Positions 37,801 through 49,829 of a stretch of DNA of 64,000 nucleotides are shown one piece after another. The stretch spans positions 23,293,701-23,357,700 of the forward strand of contig CM054178.1 of assembly GCA_028829895.1 (NCBI GenBank). The letters run 5' to 3'. A program made the position numbers and the translations under genes. The first letter of the stretch is position 1, and every line of letters starts with the position of its first letter. Under the pieces are notes generated by a model, which did not search any database, was not told the origin of the DNA, and saw only the letters and a list, made by a program, of their open reading frames with translations. This DNA comes from Sinotaia quadrata. Its lineage: Eukaryota; Mollusca; Gastropoda; Architaenioglossa; Viviparidae.

Positions 37801-38515
37801 ATGATGTAATTAAACTCTGAATATATGTAGTGTTGTGGATAAAATGTAATGTACCACCATGAAAGCTTGTCAATCAAAATAGAAAACGCTTACATTTAGA
37901 CAATTTATTTTTAAAATAATATCAGCCATGTATACCTCAAGAGGAGCTCCATCTCCGACTGGGGAAACTTATCTATGATCACACGTCACAAGTGTATTCT
38001 CGGCGGATTATGTAACAGCATTACTGTGCGCAATAATGAAGATTACATTTTAGAAATATAAACATTAAAAAAATTTGATTCCAGAACACTGAAGGGAGAA
38101 ATCAAAACTCAAGACAACAATTTGAGTGTTTATAGGACTGGTACAAGATGATCATGATTGATTTCAACGCCAAAGGCGTAAGGAAACTTTACAAAAGTGA
38201 TCACTTTCCTCGGCTATAACTTAAGCTTAGAATGAATCACAGCGGCTGGCCTAAGTATTAACTTGCATTAGAATGCTAGATCAGCAAAGGGCACTGTATC
38301 TAACTTTTGTAAGGGCGGACCCGGTTCTTGGGCCAGAAATCAGTTAACACTGTGCCGGAGCGCAGACAGATTTTAAACTTATCTGAAATAATTCACCACA
38401 TAAGACTTTGTGAAATTTAGGGGGATAATCGGATCTCATATTTTCTTTCTGTCCTGCGTGTTTGTATTTGTGTGTGCGTGTGAGTTGCTTTGTTTTGTTT
38501 TCACTTTAGGTGCCC
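34827..38515. other. Long AT-rich stretch without recognisable genes
   Basis: Only small features: a GGGTGGGTGGTGGTGGTGGG tract near 36028-36047 and a 29-base tandem duplication (AATCAAGATTCGGCAAAAAC at 37706 and 37735). Two telomere-like CCCTAA words near 35800 are isolated. No coding frame is convincing. Confidence 0.65.
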
Positions 38516-38516
38516 A

Positions 38517-38549
<33 letters not shown>

Positions 38550-38581
38550 CAAATATAAATAATATATATATATATATATAT
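38516..38581. repeat. (AT)n tract
   Basis: Two AT runs are separated by TTTATATACAAATATAAA, and the whole can fold back on itself as an AT cruciform. Confidence 0.95.
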
Positions 38582-38819
38582 CTTTTCAGATATATTTATA
38601 TACATGAGAGCAGATTCGACGAAGCATTACTATTGTATTATTGGGACGTATGGCTAAGTTTGCCATAAAATCAGTCATTATGCATCAATGTGCGTTGAAC
38701 AAATTTATTCTAAAAGAAATAAATAACATATTTTGATGCTTAAGTGCTTTCTTTCCTCTATGGAAGAAAACCCACGAAGGTTTGTTTAAGACCCCATAAA
38801 AGTAGCAATGAATTAAGCT

Positions 38820-40260
38820 AAGAGGATGCCGTACATCCAAGGGCCGGCAAACGGAGTGCCACTGCGGTGTGTGTGGTGATGGTGGTGGGAAACAACCTGC
38901 CAATGAACACTTAGTGCCCGTGATTTCGAAGATCACTAACTGCAATCAAATTAAAATTAGAACGTCTGAACAAGTACGAAGAATTGCGGTGTGTGATTAT
39001 TTGGAGGTGGAGGGGGGTTGCAAGTCAAGCATCCAGATGCAAAACAATTTACCCACCCTCAGTCCGTCTGAAGGTAACTCTACCTGTACCTACCTGTGGG
39101 AGCCACGCAACACCTTGCTAGGTATAATAGGCTGCCAGGAATGTGCGTGTCCCAACTCCCAACTGTAGAGCCGCTTCTCGGTTCTAACACACGCGGTAGG
39201 GCTCTCCCATTATCCTCCTTTCCCTCACCCTACTCATTCCCTCCAAAAGCTCCTGCAACAACCACGCCAACCACCACCGCTCTACTACCGCGCTACGCCG
39301 CATCCCACCAGCCTGCTTCCGTATCAACTCTCGATCTGTTTAACGAAGCAGCACTGTGCGGATAGGTTAGCTAGCTACTACTGTGCGACAACGACCATGC
39401 ATTACTGTGGATGCGCGCTGTACGTGGCGGTTAAAATTGTGAGCAAACTCGAGAGAGCTACTCCAGGGGAGAAAATCATACTCACACATTGACACACGCA
39501 TACACACAAACATGCATACCAGTGCGCACGCACATCAATGAGCAATGTTACTCACGGTGAGTGAACGTGTATCTACCATGCGGATTAAAACAAAGCAGTG
39601 TTTGTTGGGAGGGATGTCAAATTAACAGTACCATTAATTTAATTTTTTTAAATTATATTTATTTTACATAAAAACGAAACAAAAAAAAAATAACAGGAAG
39701 AAAGCTAAGGTAAAGTAAAATTTAAAAAAACAACAAAAACAAACACCAAAACAGTACGAAGCCAATTCGTGTCGTGACTAAAAATACAATGGGTACGGTA
39801 ACTCGAGCGAACGAATGAAATCCACCACAACTAGTCAACTATGCAAAGAGTGTGCCTTTTTTCCACAGGGAAAAAACATACTTCTACAATGATATGCACT
39901 TCGGGGCGCAGTTCGGAGCTCTGCACGGAGCGAAGTTAAAATATTCCACTGGCAGCGACTAAACGTAGCTGAGGAATCAGCTCCTAAGTTTGCGGGTACT
40001 TTTGACTCGCGATATTGCAAGCGGCCGTACGTGAATGGGAAGATCACAAGCTCACGTATCACGGCGTTGCCTTTTCGGCGGAGAATTTAAACATATCTTT
40101 GTGTGCGGTGCCTTAAGACGACGCTAAAAAAAAAAAAAAAAAAATGATTGGCTTCCGATGATAACCCAGCTCTGGAAGTTCGAGCCACTGTTTGAGAATG
40201 GCCGTACAGGCGTGAGTGAGCGCGTGCCCCTCCCCTACTGAGGGGGTGCTTGGTGAAATA
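38820..40260. other. Largest GC/CpG-richer block; promoter or first-exon candidate
   Basis: From about 38820 to 40260 the sequence is visibly richer in C, G and CpG than its surroundings (for example CTACCGCGCTACGCCGCATC near 39283 and GTTGCCTTTTCGGCGGAG near 40066). Frames of 75-99 codons lie on both strands (plus 38869-39168 and 39096-39365, minus 39835-40062). None shows a domain I know. An A-run at 40126-40143 and an AT/A-rich patch at 39635-39760 interrupt the block. This could be the regulatory and 5' part of a gene, but I cannot fix a transcript. Confidence 0.35.
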
Positions 40261-41108
40261 ATGTGGAGAGCTTAAACTCGATGTGTTTGTGTGTCTGTAC
40301 CTTGGATATTCTAATGGTTTACTCGGTGTTCAAACCTGAAGCTGAAAAGGATATACCTGCAGAAAGTGGATGAAATATACATATGTTCCCAGTAGAGTTT
40401 TAATGAGTTCCACTATTTAGAAATAATACTGGAAGTGTTTTGTTTTCTGATCTAGCAGTGACACATTACACCAAGGAATAAAGGAATAGTCACTTCTGCC
40501 TGGACTTCTAGGGATCAAATGGGTTTAAGGTAAGAATAAGGTTCTCTCTACACAGCATGAGTATTGTGTGTGTGTGTGTGCGCGCGCGCGCCTGAGTGTT
40601 TGTGTGTTGGTACATCTGGATCACATACATTTAAATTTTAAAAAATAAGGGTGTGCATATTTAAGAAAGCCACAGAGTCGAAGATTTCTTCTTCTTTTAC
40701 AGATTACAACAACAACAAAAAAATCATCGAAGATAGAGAATATAAATAGCACTGTCCAAAATATGTTCTTTTATAGTACACGTACACTGATAATACTCTA
40801 CGTACGTCAGTGTTTATTTAAAACAATGGTAGAACAACACTGACGATTCCCCTGGATCAGCTGCCCTACATACACATTGCGGTCGACATGCACTGACTGC
40901 TATAACGGTCCCTCATGCCAGTCGCTGCCTGTCCAGAAACAGTGCCAGACATTTTACTGGCATGAAGATGGCTTTATGTACTATGTACCTTCCCAAAATA
41001 TAGAACAATTGAGTGTGTTCACCCCACAATTAATCATAACTACGACATGAAAATTCGTGCCATACTGCTGTTACTTTTTAAAATTTTGTATTTCACTTCA
41101 ACTTCAAT

Positions 41109-41111
<3 letters not shown>
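40261..41111. other. Non-coding stretch with a GT/GC run
   Basis: A GTGTGTGT tract that becomes CGCGCGCG lies at 40565-40591. The rest is ordinary sequence without a supported gene. Confidence 0.6.

Positions 41112-41193
<82 letters not shown>
41112..41193. repeat. (GA)n microsatellite
   Basis: About 40 GA steps with a single GG phase shift near 41178. The 136-codon plus frame (41047-41457) and 93-codon minus frame (41040-41321) that cross it read Arg-Glu and Leu-Ser repeats and are not called as genes. Confidence 0.98.
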
Positions 41194-41664
41194 CTGCATA
41201 AATGGATTAGAAATATATGTAGTCTTATATCAGTTTCAAATCCTAACGGACACAAAGTCAGCTGCAATGAGGATACAACAAAAGTGTCATTCAGTTTGCG
41301 CTGCAGATTTACTTTCGACATTATACCAGTGTGTCAGGTGATAAAATACCAAAATATCTTAAACTGTGTTAGGTTTCCAATGTGCTTGTCAAACAGAAAT
41401 GATCTCAAAACTCTACCATACCCCTTTCTCCTTCAACCACCTGTCTCGAAAGTGTAAGTGCGTGTTTGTTATCTTGTTATCTTGCTGTTTTAAACCCGCT
41501 GTCATCTTGCAAGCAAACGAATAGATACGGGAAATCCGTGTGTGGTGCTTAGAACGAATATCATTATAGACTGTGAATGTGTTTCAGACAAATATGTTTT
41601 TTGCAGCGCGTAAGCTACTGTGTGTGATTGTGCTTTAGACAAACATTTGCGTCCATGCACTGAG

Positions 41665-41832
41665 ATTGAGCGGCTGCAAATGAAACATATGAACAGGGAG
41701 AATAACTCTATTGCAGTGAGCTTTCAGCGGCTGTAAATGGAACATATGAACAGGGAGAATAACTCTATTGCAGTGAGCTTTCAGCGGCTGTAAATGCAAC
41801 ATATGAACACGGAGAATAGCTCTATCTCTTGC
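41665..41832. repeat. 57-bp tandem repeat, about three units
   Basis: GCGGCTGYAAATG starts at 41670, 41727 and 41784, each followed by AACATATGAACA and GGGAGAATAACTCTATTGCA. Fifty-seven bases is 19 codons, which explains the repeated minus-strand peptide. Confidence 0.96.
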
Positions 41833-43307
41833 AGTATATCGATCACTTCGCCCTAATGACCTAATTTGACCCAGGCACAAGCTGGCGAAGGGACAGCATT
41901 TAACAAGCGCGGGACGGTCGGCATTACCTAGGCGGAAACAGCATCTAATCTAAACCATCATATTGTTTACGTTACTAGAAATGTCAATGCCAATGTATTT
42001 AACTAATAATATATCCTTCTCACATACATTTTCAATAGTCTGCGGCTGTACAAAGAGTCGGACTAAGATTTTCAAATAAATTCTTTCCTAGCGTACAAGA
42101 CAGGTGGGTGATCTGGATCGGTGACCACACAAATTCAAATATACCGCGGCTCTCGAGTTATTTCAGATCGGTTTTAGCTCTTTGTCGTTTTTAAGCTTTC
42201 TACTGGCAATGCAGCAGTTTAAGTTTGGGCTAACTGCCTGGATTCAGGATACCTTTTGTAAAGGGCAGTTTGTTCAGTGAATCAGAGTTAATTCTAGTTT
42301 TTGTAAATATAGAATAAAACGATTTGGGATTTTGGACATTTTATAATATACAAATATGCAGATTATGGAAATTTTTTTTAAAATCTGATTTATTTATTTT
42401 TTTGTCGTTGGCTTTCATTTGTATTTTAAAAAGAGAATTAGAAAATAATGTGCAGACACTCCTCATCCACAATGTACGTGACGTGGCAACCAGCACACTT
42501 GATGCACATCCTCACTTCGGTAGGCGGCATCTCCAGTATCGTGGGTATTACGTCACAGCACAAAATAAAACGAGGAAGTGTTAAAACAAACGTGACCTTG
42601 TACATGTATATAGACACTGTTTTAATCATATATTTAACTCAAGTGACGATTAGTGACAATGATTGGTTCCTAAAACGAGCAAATGAGATCACAGGTTTCT
42701 CATCGGGGCTATGAAAAATACTTTAAAAAGTATTCATCATGACCCTTATGGCAAGCTAGTATGCCAGGCAATAATCTGTTCACGCGATACTACCTATAAT
42801 TAATCAGACTGCATGCAACCTAGCCAATTATCAGTGTGTATAGTATAGCTACTTCAGAGTGCATGCGGTATCGTCAACAATCAGTGATATAGCTTACTAC
42901 CAGAATACAGCTTCTCTAGCAAGCTAATAATCTTAAAAGAACTAGCATCTCTTTGCATCACAGATAAACAGCATGTTAAAAAATGGGTTACCTGCGCAGT
43001 TAAGATATTTTAATATAAAATAATTATACCCCTGTCTAAAAAAAGTATAAGAAAATATTCTGAATGCATGTTTATCGTATAAGGAATGTAGTGACTTGCA
43101 GGATTTGCCATATCATTCTGTTAAGGCTCATGGGCTGCTTTAAAAAAATAAAAAATTAAAGATTCTACCAGATTTCAGATCAACTTAACTATGGATGGAA
43201 ATGGGAATTACTACTGAATAACAACAACTCGTAATTCATTTGCTAATATTGACTGGATCACTACTTTAAACATAACTCGTGTAACTTTGCTGTCACAAGG
43301 ACTAATA
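41833..43307. other. Non-coding stretch
   Basis: Three overlapping frames of 63-88 codons on both strands lie at 42324-42714. They have ordinary composition but no motif I can name. A TTACGTCAC word (CRE-like) lies at 42548-42556. No gene is supported. Confidence 0.55.
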
Positions 43308-43340
<33 letters not shown>

Positions 43341-43364
43341 CTGTCTGTCTGTCTGTGTGTGTGT
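43308..43364. repeat. (GT)n with (CTGT)n centre
   Basis: A GT run is followed by about four CTGT steps and a short GT run. Confidence 0.97.
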
Positions 43365-43814
43365 TCGATAATTTTATCGATGCATGCTTATAAAAAATAA
43401 TAAATTAAACACATTTTAAAAAAAATAACTGTATTAAGGTAAGCAGTTTTCTTTATGTCATGTCACACAGTCAAATTATGCACATAATAATGAATTTTGG
43501 TATATGACTAACCTATACTTGCATCTTGACTAACTAAAAGTGTCCTTGCATTAAAAAAAAAAAGTAAACAAAGAAATTTTCTAGCTGATTCAACAAATTA
43601 TCTTAAATTAATATCCTGTTGTTTCATAAGGTAATTTACTGGTCTTGTTACTATGACATGTTTGTGGCTTTAGACAACCTCGAAGAATGGTTCACTATAT
43701 TAAAGCAACAGTTGATTAAATGTCACAAAACCTGAACTGCGGACAGCTGTTTTTGATTTCTTTCTGGAATTAAGGCAAAAAGTGTGAGCCTGTCAAGTGC
43801 ACAAACAACAAGGG
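43365..43814. other. AT-rich non-coding stretch
   Basis: An A-run lies at about 43553-43563. Nothing else is recognisable. Confidence 0.6.
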
Positions 43815-43851
43815 AGTGTGCGTGCGTGCGGCTCTGTGTCTGTGTCTCTGT

Positions 43852-43914
<63 letters not shown>

Positions 43915-43915
43915 T
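43815..43915. repeat. Compound GTGC/CTGT/(GT)n microsatellite
   Basis: GTGCGTGCGTGCG and CTGTGTCTGTGTCTCTG steps lead into about 28 GT steps. The 120-codon minus frame (43793-44155) that crosses it is mostly Thr-His repeat. Confidence 0.97.
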
Positions 43916-44582
43916 GCAGAAAATGAATTCCTTGACTGTGAAATCAGCCGCATCAGTCTTTGACACCCAGTTTCTCATTCTAAAGGACTTAATTGACTTC
44001 AAGCTTGTTGTCTCCCATTTTACGTGCGCCTGAGAAGGTAGGGTTGGCGCAACACCCGCGCATTTGATATCAGTCGAACGAGTATGAATAAATTGATGCC
44101 TACTGTTCTCAGTATGAGAACCTCGACTGTTTTGATGAAAAAGTGTATTGATCATTTACTACTTCGCTTTACCGACTCTTCCCATCCACCCCACAACACA
44201 CGTTATCACCATTCCCGAAGCATCATCGAACGACATTCAGTGAAAACAAAACCAACCCATTAGAATTGCTGTTACTCGCCCACCCAGACACTGCAAGTTT
44301 GTAGATCAAAATATATATTATGCACACACTCGCTCCGCTCTCCCCTTAAAAAAAAAGGAAGAAAAATTTATAAATTTGTCTTAGCCATTGTTACGATCGG
44401 GCCCGACTCTACCGTGCCTTTGTATTTCAGTACACGCGAAGTTGATAAACGTGAGCATGAGACAAGTCCCACAGAAGGAGACAGTCCCTCCGATCAGACC
44501 GAACAAATACTAAAATTACAACCAATGCAGTGCAAGCCGAGAGTTAAAGCGGTTTCAACTAGGAAACATCAAGCAGGAGAAA
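43916..44582. other. Non-coding stretch
   Basis: Ordinary sequence with somewhat higher GC at 44020-44300. The 61-codon plus frame at 44414-44599 ends inside the following duplication. No gene is called. Confidence 0.55.
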
Positions 44583-44762
44583 CTAAACTTTTCTTTTAAA
44601 AAATAATAATAAGACTGGAAGCGAGTGTACTAAAAGCGGAAAAGTTGAGCAGTAGCATCGCTCAATCTAAACTTTTCTTTTTAAAAAATAATAATAACAC
44701 TGGAAGGAGAGGTGTGTACCTGTACTAAAAGCGCTTTGTGAGTTGAGCAGTAGCATCGCTCT
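44583..44762. repeat. About 86-bp imperfect tandem duplication
   Basis: TAAACTTTTCTTT followed by AAAAAATAATAATAA occurs at 44583 and 44669. Both copies end with AGTTGAGCAGTAGCATCGCT. The second copy has an insertion (GGTGTGTACCT) and small changes. Confidence 0.93.
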
Positions 44763-44978
44763 AACAATAATACGCTTACCGACAGTGTGGACATGGCACG
44801 TGGGTCGATGTGCCTAGCTGGTTCGCCATCAGTCGGCGCAACCATCCGTGCACGTTTCGAAATCAATCAAGCACTTTCCTGCGCTCCCAGCAGCTGGTTC
44901 AATGATCGGTCTCGGCAACCAAATTTTCGACAATTACATAAACACACGCACGACATATGACGACAGATGCGCACACAA

Positions 44979-45002
44979 GTGTGTGCGTGCGTGCGTGCGT
45001 GC

Positions 45003-45051
<49 letters not shown>
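44979..45051. repeat. Compound (GCGT)n(GT)n(GA)n microsatellite
   Basis: GCGT steps pass into GT and then, without a spacer, into GA steps. Confidence 0.97.
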
Positions 45052-45052
<1 letters not shown>

Positions 45053-46019
45053 CTGATTAGTAGTTATTACCTTTTTGATAAATGCAAACGTTGACACGAG
45101 CATGAATTTGACATCGATCCGATTAGCCTAAGTTTTGTTGATCGTTTTGACTTTCCTCTGTGATGGATCCTACAACCCTTTGTTCCAGAGTATCTTGAAT
45201 ATTAAATTATGTATAATTCGAAGAAATATTATATACATGCTAATATATTCTGTTACTAATATGTAGAGATCTTGACAGTGACGGTATATGACGACCAGAA
45301 GCAGCAAACACAAATGCATATATTTTTTTGTGTTGGTAAGTTTAATATTGAACTTTTCTGAGTACATTTTCTTTTGCTGGAGGGAATAGGTTTAAATGGA
45401 CAAGAAATTATACAATAACGTTCTAAGATTCTAAGATTAATTTTACTTAGAAGCGCCTCTTTGAATTATTTTAATCTTTACCTGAAGTAAGAACCAAGGC
45501 ATTTAATGCGAATAACCGATTAATTTACAAGACAGTTTTTAATGTCATGGCACATATACGACTAAAGAAAAGGAAAAACAAAACACACAAAAAGTGGGAA
45601 TGTTTGCTTATCTTGGTTGGATTCTGTGGCGGAGTAAATTTGCCTGTCTCTATTTTTAGACTTAATTGTTAAAGTGACCAGACCTTGGGCACTCCTTATG
45701 ATGGCAATTTTCTGTGTCACAGTTGGAAATAAGTCGAGTTGAGAATGTGCTAGAAAATTGCTTACGCAATCCAAACCAGTTCCAAGTGGACGAGTAGTTT
45801 TTCTGATTAATAGTCTCACACTGTTCATAACAACTTCAACCAATGGGGATGGACGGAAAGTATCTTTGTTGAAGAAGTATCTATTCTAATTACTTTAATC
45901 GGAAAAATCTTTAATTAATGTTAGTATGGAACAGAGATTTCGAAAGTCGGGTACATAGTTTTGTAGCATTAAGTGAAAGGCAATAAAGGTTAGTAATGCA
46001 ATTTTGTGAAAGTAAAGTT
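45052..46019. other. AT-rich non-coding stretch
   Basis: A 93-codon minus frame at 45562-45843 has no recognised motif. Otherwise nothing is seen. Confidence 0.55.
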
Positions 46020-46495
46020 TTGTGATATGTAGCAAGAACGGTGTAAAGAGAAAACTGAAGATAGTAAGTTGAAGGTCTTAATGGGTGTGGGTGGGGGTTG
46101 GGGTTGATAATGTGTGAAAGACAATACAGGTCAAAATACTGGAGGACAAAGTACGGTGATAAGAGAATATTGGTCAGAGTGAAAGTAGTCTTACGATAGA
46201 AAAATAACAAGAACGGTGTAAAACAGAATACTGGTCAGAGATAGAGAGAGCAGTCTTTGGATAGGTAAATAACAACAACGGTGTAAAACAGAATATTGGT
46301 CAGTGTGAAAACAGTCTTTGGATAGTGAAATAACAAGAACGGTGTGAAGGAGAATGTCGGTCAGAGTGAAAGCAGTCTTTGGAGAGTGAAATAACAAGAA
46401 CAGTGTGAAGGAGAATGTCGGTCAGACTAAAGGAAGCCTTTTGAATAGTTAAATAACAAGAACAGTGTGAAGGAGAATGTCGGTCAGAGTAACAG
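46020..46495. repeat. 61-bp minisatellite, about six to seven units
   Basis: AACAAGAACGGTGT or a close variant occurs at 46206, 46271, 46332, 46393 and 46454. Each unit has AGAATRTYGGTCAGAGTGAA and GCAGTCTTTGGAT. Decayed units extend left to about 46020. The first clean spacing is 65 bases and the rest 61. Minus-strand frames over it repeat a Leu/Thr/Ser-rich peptide and are artefacts. Confidence 0.94.
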
Positions 46496-48409
46496 GGGTG
46501 AAAAATGTGTATGGATAAATACGCAGATATGTTTGCAATGTCTGGGTTTACAGGTAGATGTGAGGTTTTAAATATATTTGTGTTATTTTGTTGCTGCTCT
46601 TATATAAGTTAATAATAGTCTTAATTTTCTGTATTTGATAGGTGAAAACACACCTGCTTCTCTTTATCCCCATCCAATAATCTATCCTAAATGGTCTCTC
46701 ACAAATGAAAATTAAAATGTCTTCATTATATTTTTCTTTCAATCATGTCTCTGCTACCTTTCGTGTATGATGTTAAAAATAGTCTTATTTATTTGGATCT
46801 GATACTGGAAAACAAGTTACATCCGTTTCCCCTTATCCATCACCATCCCTCACATTATGATTGTTATTTAATAAACAAGTTAAACTGTCTTTAAAAAAAA
46901 TACTCAGCCAGCTCTCTTTCGATCCAACTCAGTAACCTATCCATTGTCATATTTCAAGCATCAGAATATTTATATGTTAGAATGACGGGTGGAAAATTAA
47001 AATGAATGCATTGCAAGGAACATAATAAATGAATTTGTTTATTGGAAGGCTTTATTCATACTGTGAGTAAAATTCGAGAATCATTTAGCAAATGACCTTG
47101 ACCGTAACTAAGCTGCCGTTCGCGATGGGTGCCAATCAGCAGTACTTATTCTAGGCAGGCACATAGGGAAAAAAGTGTGTTGCCAGGTCAATCAGTGGAA
47201 TGAAATTAACTCAGTGCCTGTGGCTGTACTGACGACGTCATAGTGTACTAGATTGCGTGGAGTGCAATGGGTTTGCTGAAACATTTCAGGTGTTAAAACT
47301 GTGTCATTCTATCCTTTATTCCCACTCAGAGTTTTTACAACTTTTGTTCCTTATTTGCTCGGTTATTATTTTTACATTATAAGTCAAACGGCGAATGGAA
47401 ATTAAAACATTTAGCAAACGACCTTGACCGTCGGTTTTTTTTTGGCAATATAAAGCTGGCCATGTAAAAATACCCAAACTCCCACATACTCAAGGGTCAA
47501 GGACGCTTTAGAATTGCTCTAAAAAGACTCACATGCTCGTGAAGGAATGCAATTTAGTGTTTCGCACAGACGGACAGAACTGGAAAACTATATAAGTGAT
47601 AACCGGCATAACTATTTGTATTTCATGGAAGAAAAACAAAATATACCAGCACTACCCCCAACTCCCGAAAAGAAAAAAGAAGAGGAAAATAATTTTAAAA
47701 TGTATTGAAAAAGTATACCCACTACCACCTCTGACGATGACTGTTAGTGTTACTGTCAAGCTGTATCTATTAGATGTATATCAATGAGAGAAAAAAAAAC
47801 CACACCCCTTCACAAATCAGTTCCTCACTCTACCCACACTCACACACACACACATATGCGTACACACCTACTACCCCCCCCCCAATTTTATATATATACA
47901 CAAAACACAAACACACAGGAGGAAATTAACAAGTAAACTGATTTATTGGTAATAAGTCAGTTGAGAGTGGATTAAAAAAAAACAACACCCACGAAATAAT
48001 TAAAAACTAAAAGCGTGATTTTGAGTTTGAAATTTATAAGCGTGTTTGATAAAGTGGCGGCTATACTTCTGAACATTAATCAGTCCCCTTTCTTTCTTTT
48101 TAAAATCTTTTATTTTGATTCTTTTTACGGTGTCTATGGTAAAATATGAACCTATTTCACAGGCCGCAAAAGTGACAGGCTATATATTTTGGCAGAATGT
48201 GCAAACAAGAATGCGTCCTCAATCCGTAAATAATAATCCTTCAGTTATAAAATAAAAGAATTAAATAAAAGAAGTTGACGAAATACACGAGGGAGTACTG
48301 AAGGATAAAAGGGTGGAGTATGTCATTCACTAAATTTAACAAAATGTTTACCATCCTAATTTATTATCGACAAGTACAGAATTAAACATGAACAGCCTTT
48401 CCAGCACAC
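46496..48409. other. Non-coding stretch with a repeated CCTTGACC word
   Basis: A 24-base near-identical word containing GACCTTGACCGT occurs at 47082-47105 and 47408-47431. A C-run lies at 47873-47883 and CA/TA-rich words at about 47835-47925. No gene is supported. Confidence 0.6.
47093..47101 (-). promoter_or_regulatory. Possible nuclear-receptor extended half-site (TCAAGGTCA)
   Basis: TGACCTTGA on the plus strand is TCAAGGTCA on the minus strand, the extended half-site bound by ERR and NR5A type orphan nuclear receptors in animals. A nine-base match is expected by chance now and then in 64 kb. It stands out only because the same surrounding 24 bases recur 326 bases away with one change (CGACCTTGA at 47419-47427). 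Confidence 0.2.
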
Positions 48410-48530
48410 AACAAGTTTATTATATTTCTAGATATATTAGCAATAAATACGTGTAGGCTTATTATTATATTTCTACACATATTAACAATGAATACGTGCA
48501 AGCTTACAATACTGTATTCCTATAAGCACA
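48410..48530. repeat. Outlying units of the 45-bp minisatellite
   Basis: Two to three diverged units (TTATTATATTTCTA, ATATTAGCAAT, ATACGTG, AGGCTTA) precede the main 45-bp array by about 400 bases, so the array was once longer or was split by insertion. Confidence 0.85.
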
Positions 48531-48772
48531 GACATTATTATAACCTTAACCACATACCGAAGCAGACCGAACATGCTTAAAAACCAGCATTATGTCGACC
48601 CACAGCATTAGAAAGACATACATAAGGTCTGCCTAAGTCTTGTTCTATTTATTTGTATAAATAAAACCTCATTTTGCCATTTTTCTCTCTTTCTATTATC
48701 TTTACTGTAGTTACCTTCGACATGTTTCATATTTCACTAGATTTTCCTGTGAATTCAAGTATATATATATAT

Positions 48773-48846
<74 letters not shown>

Positions 48847-48924
48847 ACACACACACACACTAAGGTCCACCTAATGCTGGTTTTTAAAGCATTGTCTACT
48901 TAAAGCTGGAAGTAGGGTTATATG
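48531..48924. repeat. CA microsatellite with flanking inverted words
   Basis: TA then CA steps cover 48760-48860. GCTTAAAAACCAGCATTA at 48575-48592 is nearly the reverse complement of the sequence at 48872-48890 (TAATGCTGGTTTTTAAAGC). TAAGGTCTGCCTAA near 48623 and TAAGGTCCACCTAA at 48861 form a direct pair. The whole segment splits the two parts of the 45-bp array. Confidence 0.75.
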
Positions 48925-49022
48925 TATATTCTTATCATACTGGTAATGTATAGGCCTACGTGCAGGCTTATGATTATATTCCTATATATATTAGCAATAT
49001 ATACGTAAGGGCCTATTATTTC

Positions 49023-49077
<55 letters not shown>

Positions 49078-49610
49078 TGGCAATGTATATGTTCAGGCTT
49101 ATTATTATTTTCATATATATTGGCAAGGTTTGCGCACCGGCTTATTATTACATTCCTACACATAATGGCAATGTATACGTGCAAGCTTATTATTATATTC
49201 CTATACATAATGGCAATGTATACGTGCAAGCTTATTATTATATTCCTATACATAATGGCAATGTATACGTGCAAGCTTATTATTATATTCCTATACATAA
49301 TGGCAATGTATACGTGCAAGCTTATTATTATATTCCTATACATAATGGCAATGTATACGTGCAAGCTTATTATTATATTCCTATATATAATGGCAATGCG
49401 TACGTTCAGGCTTATTATATTCCTATACTTATTGGCAATGTATACGTTTAGGCTTACGTATTATTTTCTTACATATATTAATACTGTATGCGAGCAGGCT
49501 TATATTATTATATTTCTATCTACATTAGCAAAGTATACCTTCTGGATTATATTATTATATTTCTGTAAATATTATTAGTAATGTAAACGTGCAGGTTTGT
49601 ATTATTATTT
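48925..49610. repeat. 45-bp minisatellite with nested CA microsatellite
   Basis: The homogeneous core has AATGTATACGTGCAAGCTTA at 49170, 49215, 49260, 49305 and 49350, followed by TTATTATATTCCTATACATA. Units on both sides are more diverged. A CA run at 49026-49074 sits inside the left part. The unit is 15 codons, so two plus frames (48960-49451 with 163 codons, 49120-49578 with 152) and a minus frame (48918-49364 with 148) stay open; the first repeats HNGNVYVQAYYYIPI. These longest frames of the window are repeat artefacts. Confidence 0.96.
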
Positions 49611-49829
49611 TGGTAAAAAATCAATATGTTCTATCCTGCTCATTCATCACGATCAATCTCAGTCGTCGCTGCGCAGCCCTGTTTTTTCTTGAAAATCATT
49701 TGCAACAGGTGAGTTCCTTATTAAATTCCACATTAACCTGGGTGGTATCTATTTTTCACAGCAGGTAAGATTAAGGTAAATTATTTTCTATTTTCTTTTA
49801 ATATTAATTTACATAGTCCCAGAAATATG

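Noticed and set aside
41047..41457. 136-codon plus frame
   Set aside because: Much of it is the GA microsatellite read as Arg-Glu, and the flanks have no recognised domain.
48918..49578. Frames of 148-163 codons as possible repeat-protein genes
   Set aside because: They are translations of a 45-bp tandem unit open in several frames and on both strands, interrupted by a CA microsatellite read as Thr-His.
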